The position numbers were made by a program, and so were the translations under genes. From Pomphorhynchus laevis (Eukaryota > Acanthocephala > Palaeacanthocephala > Echinorhynchida > Pomphorhynchidae): a DNA stretch of 64,000 bases. Below are positions 59,236-64,000 of this stretch, one piece after another. The notes under the pieces were generated by a model. It was not told the origin of the DNA. It made no database searches and saw only the letters and a program-made list of their open reading frames with translations. The stretch covers positions 1-64,000 of the forward strand of contig WNNJ02003863.1 in NCBI GenBank assembly GCA_012934845.2, written 5' to 3'. Position 1 is the stretch's first letter. Every line of letters begins with the position of its first letter.

Positions 59236-60575
59236 CTATCCAGTAATAGTTGTTTCGAATTCCAATTTTATACGCGAACAAAACGCCGCGTCTCTATTAA
59301 TGAGAATCGTCTTTGCAGGATAAACGACAGGGGTTGCTCTCTAGTAAGATAAGCTAATTTCGAAGACGAAACTGTGTGGGACAAGCAAAAGAAGAATTTA
59401 AGGAAATTCCATTTTATTCAATCAATTTGCTCAAAATTCGGAATAGAAAATATTGCCAAATAGCCGATAACCCATATGTAATCCTTGGAAGAAACATCAT
59501 TTGAAAATATTTCATCGCTGTAGGATAGTTAGTTGAACGTAAAAGATTGATGTACTCATACAAGAAGCAACCTTGCAAGCAATTATATTAAAAAATTAGT
59601 AAAACTTTACTTAGAGGACAGATTAAAGCCAAGATAGCAGAATGGCGTACACATTTGCGAATTCATACCGTCATAGGAAAAACATTATTTTGTGATAACC
59701 TACCATCCCCTCGGAATTTTAACACTTTTGTTTCGCTAGATTAAGCTGCAAACAATTTGGCATGCAATACAATTTGAGCCTAACCAATGTTGAACTCACA
59801 TCGCCTATTTTTGACGAATATATAAACAGATCATCTGCATATAAAAGACAAGAAGAGTTAGTTTCACCTATATATACTGGCAGATCATATACAAACAGAC
59901 TGAACAAAAGTGGGCAAGATAGTCACCCTGAGGAACACTCTTAATTTGTTAAAAGTAATCTAAATATTTAATTCCATCAAAGACTTGGACAATGTGAGGA
60001 GAGAAAATTTGATGTAGTACATGTATGATAGCCCTTTAGGCTAAGTGCGATTATTAATTTTCGGAGAAGCAAGTCTCTGTCAATACAATCGAACGCCTTT
60101 GTAAAATATACGAAAACGGCATACAAAGTAAGTTGATTTGAACGAGCTTCTTGAAGAGCGTTTCTTAAGATGGAGACAGCACTTGTGGTAGATAAACCTG
60201 GTCGAAAACCATGTTGCTCGATTGGGAGAAAGTCTGATACATAGACTGCAAGTCTACGGCTAATGATGGTAGCAAATAACTTATATGGTTGACTTAGTAT
60301 TGCGATACCTCTGTAATTATTTAGATTATGATGATCATTATCACCTTTAAAGAGTATTTTTAGAATAACCTTCTTCCACGATATAGGGAACAAATCTCCT
60401 ATCAAGACCCGATTAAATAACATCACAAGAAAATAAATTGAGACTGGCCAAATACCTTCAATATGTTCAGCGGCTATATCATCATTGCCGACTGCCTTTC
60501 TATCTGGCATGTGTTGTAAAAAGAATTCGATTTCATAGACTGTAAAATATGCGTTTGAGTGGCTTAGCTATCATA
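59236..60575 (-). pseudogene. D3: fragment of a D-family LINE (RT)
   Basis: Minus strand: AYFTVYEIEFFLQHMPDRKA (60,575-60,490), ILKILFKGDNDHHNLNNYRG, IEQHGFRPGLSTTSAVSIL, LYAVFVYFTKAFDCIDRDLL (the usual FVDF is FVYF, so the first catalytic Asp of the palm is Tyr), then in other frames SVPQGDYLAHF, LLYADDLFIYSS (59,907-59,719), AMKYFQMMFLPRITYGL and VSSSKLAYLTREQPLSF. No endonuclease and no C-terminal knuckle. At least three frame breaks. A decayed relative of D2. Confidence 0.75.
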
Positions 60576-60599
60576 GAGTCCTTAACGACCTACTGGAAG

Positions 60600-61045
60600 A
60601 ACTACACTGTTTTTTTTCTACACTCGCTCAATCTAACGTCATCCATAGCCCGGAATCTTCTTTCCTATACAACGAATCCTGCAAGCAATCAAAATATGCT
60701 GAGAGAATATTGATCGTCGAACGCGGACATTTTGTTCCTACCATATTCTCAACTTCTGGTGGAATCGGAGTATCTGCTATGGGTCTACTCAGAGATATCG
60801 CTACCAAGCGAATAATCGCTAACAAATCTACATACTCAAACGTGCTGAGTCACTTAAAGAGGCGAATTGGATTTGCAATAGCTTGTACAGTGTCTGTGAG
60901 TCTCCGATGCCCTCGCTCGACAAGGAGGAACCCATGTTGGCAGATGACTTCATAATAGGATAAGAAAATCGATTTAGCGTATATAATAGTGTTTATTAAG
61001 GACCCATTTGCGCGTAACCCTTCGAATTGTGTATTTATTATGATT
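60600..61045 (+). pseudogene. C10: 3' end of a C-family element, plus strand
   Basis: The plus-strand frame gives AQSNVIHSPESSFLYNESCK and QSKYAERILIVERGHFVPTI, then FSTSGG and the family end LKRRIGFAIACTVSVSLRCP, stop at 60,955. The 3' UTR carries the motif GGACCCATTTGCGCGTAACC (61,000-61,019) and an ATTAATAATAATTATTATT tail that meets the tail of C7, so the two copies are tail to tail. Confidence 0.8.
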
Positions 61046-61293
61046 AATAATAATTATTATTAAAAAATATAAAAACGTCTTCATAGTCATCTTCCAAATG
61101 TAGCCGACAATTATTTATATCCGACTGCACTGCACCGTTCCTGCGTGAGCGTGGGGCTCTCAAACATGTTGAGGCGGAGCGGGCGATTTCAATGGATATT
61201 TTTCTTTTGATCCGAATTAGTGTTTCTACGTATTCTGTCTTCGTTCGGCGAGATATGACATCAGACAAGTTGTTAAGTAATTTTATTGCCTGA

Positions 61294-61372
61294 TCCCCTT
61301 ATTGTATATAAGGGGATACCCTTTATTTATATCCCATTTAAAGGGGATATACAATCCCCTTAATTGCCTGAA
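61294..61372. repeat. 79-bp palindromic insertion flanked by 9-bp direct repeats
   Basis: The insert is built from repeats of aaggggat and its complement (tccccttattgtatataagg at one end, ggggatatacaatcccctta at the other). It is flanked by attgcctga on both sides. It interrupts the nuclease end of C7. The size, palindromy and target-like duplication suggest a tiny MITE; a 9-bp duplication would fit a Mutator-type transposase. Confidence 0.5.
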
Positions 61373-62242
61373 TGTACCTCGTTCCACCTCTTTTATTCTA
61401 TTGTTGTATTTTGACCATTTTCGTTGTTCGTTGTAATGAAAACTTGCTTCGAGAGATCTAGAGCTTCTGGCTTGAGCAAATATTGAAAAAACTGTAACGT
61501 CGAAGAAAGTCCGCTCAAACCAATCATTGACAAGACTAGAACAAACAATTTCAAGCCGGGCACGAAGGTCACGTGTAGTTATGCGATTCATAAATTCAAG
61601 ATTTGCAGTTACTGTGCTTAGCAAAGGTTCCGTGTTCACAGAGTTACAAACTCGAGAAAGTTCTCTGGCAAGAATATCCCTTATTGTATTGTGGCGTATA
61701 ATAGAAAGGCCACCTTTCTACAGGCTAGTTCATGACGAATACAGGCTAGTTCATGACTAAATACAGGCGGATTCTCGTGTATGGCACATAATTCTATTTG
61801 AGCAAAATGTTCAATGAAAACTGCCAAGAGTAAATCTTATTATACATGCTCGCTTTCTCTGACTACCAAACTTCCAAATGTTCGGGAATTCAACGGCAGG
61901 CGTAAATTAAATATAGATATATTCGGGAATATGTTTAACCACGATGCACTTAATCACGATGATGCACCCGATCGTGTCGCGTGCGAACTTGCATTGTGAA
62001 CTAATGAATCGAAATTGTCAGCTACGTTATGCAGACGGTTTTTCAAACTACTCATTCGTACGGAAGCAATCTCTAACAAAATTGATTTTTGAATATAATA
62101 AAGAGCTTCTTCTTCATAACCGATGTCATACATTGACGCGAGTGTTAATGAGTTTTCGTACTCCAGACTCGATGTAATGGTAGGGTCCATAATTCCAAGT
62201 CTTCCGAGTTTTAAAGGAGATGTAAGTAATACATCTCTTTTA

Positions 62243-62280
62243 AATTGGAAGGTATTACTTAAAAGTAATACCTTCCAATT
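62243..62280. repeat. perfect hairpin inside C7, 18-bp arms, 2-nt loop
   Basis: aattggaaggtattactt is followed after aa by its exact inverted copy. Directly beside it (62,217-62,237) is a second small inverted repeat, gagatgta-agtaa-tacatctc. Confidence 0.85.
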
Positions 62281-63480
62281 CTGGTTTAGACTTCAATCTG
62301 CGATGATGGGAGGGAAAACATCTTTATGTGCGTATCCAAAGTCTGTAAACCATCCTTCATGACACTCACTAGTTCGTAAAAAAATTCACTCCAGTTGGAC
62401 CCAGTTTATCAGGCCACATTATTCAATGTGCGGATCGATGTTGGCAATCACTGCTAATTTTTGTACAAGTAATTTTTTGTATAAGCAGGTCAATTTGCCT
62501 GTTTTCAGCTGCATAGAGTATTCTTCAAACTGTGCAGTAAAATTAAAGCACCTAATATCATTGTTCCGTTGATAGATGTTTTGATGTCTGGTGAGGAGAG
62601 ATTATAAATAGGGATCGGGGAATGGGACACAAGTACACTTTTTTCTGGATTCACATGATAGCCGAATTTCAGCCCCTCGTGAATTAATAGTTTCCATACA
62701 GTTTTTAGTTCATCCACCTTTCCAATGAACTTCGCGTCATTGGCATATCATTTTTGAAAAATATTTGGGACCGAACGACTGATCAATGATATTAGAGGAA
62801 GAGATTGTGAAGCCTGACATTGCAAAGGGATCTCCTTGCGTAAATCCCTCCATTGAATAGACGCTACTACCATCTCCAATAACCAATTGCGCATGAGTAC
62901 TATATATATTTTTAGGACACGTGATAACGAGATACATCAGTACTCCATGTTGTGCAGTGTTACATTTCGATTTAGGGAATTGAACGCGTCAGATGCGTCT
63001 ATTGCTAGCACACACATATTACGTCCTGATTTATATCTTGTACGTAGTGAGTGAATGGCGTGATCAATTCCTCCTTTCTGTCCCGCAGCTAGCTGGGAAA
63101 TCAAGGCAACATGTTGAATGTCCTCCCTCACGATCCCTATTATTGCCTTGCTAATTATTCGTCTTGCGGTGTCACCAATTCCAATCGGCCATTAGTTTTC
63201 TTTTGCAGGGCGATTATTCGACAAGTTGTAAAAGCTTCTAGCTGAATAGGTTCCACTGACTCAGTAGCTGGTCTTATGGCAAAAGACACAATGGAATGGG
63301 CTAAGTTTATCTAGTCATATCCAAATTGTGTTAACATGTGCCTCCAACTGAGAGCGTCTAGGCCCGACGGACCTCTGAAAAGTTCGCTTATGTTTCCGGA
63401 TTCCCAAAGTTTAAGTCTGCGTTCTAAGCTTTTTCTTACTATTGCAATTCTAGAAGTTTGTAATCTCTGCAATATACAGT

Positions 63481-63827
63481 ATATTAAAAAATATTTTTTT
63501 AAATAATAACATATTTTTTAAAATAATAATAAGGGCAAGTGGGCCGGTCCGGAATTCGTATACATAACAAATCATTGACTTTGATGAATTAGAAATGTTT
63601 CACTTGTTCATAGGGCCATTTGAGGGAATCAGATTTGTAAATTATTTTTAAATAATATTTTTGGATAAAAAATTTTTGTTATAGATTATTTTATTTTTTT
63701 GAAGAGAAGTGATGTGTTCAAGTTGATTACAATTTCATTTCAGATTTTAGTCCACCAAGATTATACAATTTAACTTACAATAATCACAAATATATACAAC
63801 TGGTTGCAATTTTAACTACTTGCACCC
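63481..63827 (+). other. spacer with a solo C-family 3' end and the 5' UTR of C8
   Basis: The motif gggccatttgagggaatc (63,613-63,630, +) is followed by an aaattatttttaaataata tail, then from about 63,700 the leader that runs into the C8 ATG. No gene is present. The GC-rich ggccggtccggaattcg near 63,550 is unexplained. Confidence 0.5.
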
Positions 63828-64000
63828 ATGCCGAGAGGAAACCAGGGTCGATCCCGAAATGCTGCAACTTCAACTCGACTGCAGCCAAATGTAAAGGATG
63901 CACCTACGCAAGAAATGGAACACTATGTCTTAACTGCTCCGCGAAAAATTGTACACGGAGATTTCCGTCTCATTCTAACACTTCTGAACATAGTAATTGA
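63828..64000 (+). pseudogene. C8: 5' end of a C-family element running off the window
   Basis: ATG 63,828 starts MPRG. An indel within the next ten codons changes frame, after which the Cys-rich module follows from 63,860: CCNFNSTAAKCKGC, then CLNCSAKNC, ending in a TGA at 63,998-64,000. Spacing of the cysteines matches C1 and C4, except that the second half of C-x-C is Tyr here. The early frameshift and the stop suggest a dead copy. Confidence 0.7.

Larger units (their letters stand above)
61044..63480 (-). pseudogene. C7 polyprotein, broken
   Basis: Pieces: VRKSLERRLKLWESGNISEL joined directly to RGPSGLDALSWRHMLTQFG (about 63,390), a deletion of the intervening pre-RT; RIIALQKKTNG; AAGQKGGIDHAIHSLRTRY and LAIDASDAFNSLNR (63,131-62,937); EGFTQGDPFAMSGF (62,937-62,737); ELKTVWKLLIHEGLKFGYHV; LGIMDPTITS (62,190); the finger region CAIHENPPVFSHELAC with its last part duplicated; GGLSIIRHNTIRDILAREL; the nuclease core ARLEI (Asp to Glu), FFDVTVFS and NEQRKWSKYNNR; and the end RIKRKISIEIARSASTCLRA. 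Numerous frame breaks. Dead copy. Confidence 0.7.
61046..63480 (-). mobile_element. C7: C-family RLE LINE, internally deleted and interrupted
   Basis: Minus-strand pre-RT (63,480), RT start, FADD region lost, connection, nuclease and 3' end. It contains a 79-bp insertion between 9-bp direct repeats (61,285-61,293 and 61,373-61,381), a tandem duplication of acaggctagttcatgac (61,724-61,740 and 61,742-61,758) and a perfect hairpin (62,243-62,280). Confidence 0.75.

Noticed and set aside
60710-60955. 81-codon plus-strand ORF as a new small gene
   Set aside because: It is the C-terminus of a C-family element (LKRRIGFAIAC...), annotated as C10.
1-64000. Retroviral or LTR origin of the RT genes
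   Set aside because: No LTRs, protease, integrase or RNase H seen. All RTs carry LINE-type motifs and APE or RLE nucleases.

Overview
This is a non-coding-rich window from an AT-rich invertebrate animal nuclear genome. I cannot fix the phylum. The evidence is one animal-type fatty-acid elongase gene, one calmodulin-derived remnant and roughly 48 kb of LINE (non-LTR retrotransposon) sequence. No prokaryotic operons, rRNA, tRNA, CRISPR or LTR elements were seen. Family letters A-F below are mine. A = Jockey-like (gag with CCHC knuckles, then APE endonuclease + RT). B = a YMDN-type RT with a restriction-like endonuclease (RLE). C = an RLE-type element with a Cys-rich N-terminus, an FADD-type RT and a C-terminal PD-(D/E)XK-like nuclease. 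D = APE endonuclease + RT + C-terminal CCHC. E = CR1-like. F = CR1/L2-like.

Layout. 1-0.2 kb: 3' tail of an A element. 0.2-2.3 kb: AT-rich, one doubtful small ORF. 2.35-5.5 kb: broken A element (-). 5.5-9.6 kb: the ELOVL gene (7.2-8.4 kb, -) with AT-rich flanks, a 156-bp palindrome and dispersed repeats. 9.6-13.2 kb: an ORF1-only F fragment (+) and a B element (-) with hairpins at both ends. 13.2-15.7 kb: a foldback repeat split by a truncated A copy with a 12-bp target duplication, then a truncated F copy (-). 15.7-18.7 kb: no recognised gene. 18.7-26.1 kb: A copy (-) and a nearly full F copy (+) head to head. 26-28 kb: AT-rich, with a calmodulin-like fragment embedded in a dispersed repeat. 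28-33.3 kb: F, C and D fragments. 33.3-37.5 kb: E, the best-preserved element, with two open ORFs. 37.5-52.3 kb: almost continuous C and D copies on the minus strand. 52.3-59.1 kb: two A copies head to head. 59.1-64 kb: C and D fragments, ending in the 5' end of another C element.

How it fits together: apart from the elongase, nothing here looks like a working host gene. Most LINE copies carry frameshifts and stops. The exceptions are E (both ORFs), F1 ORF2, D2 and the short C2 ORF. The C family is the most interesting. Its copies pile up end to end, share a short conserved 3' motif followed by TAA/ATT-rich tails rather than poly(A), and seem to have used each other's tails as landing sites. 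Near-perfect short-loop inverted duplications recur at element ends and inside decayed ORFs.
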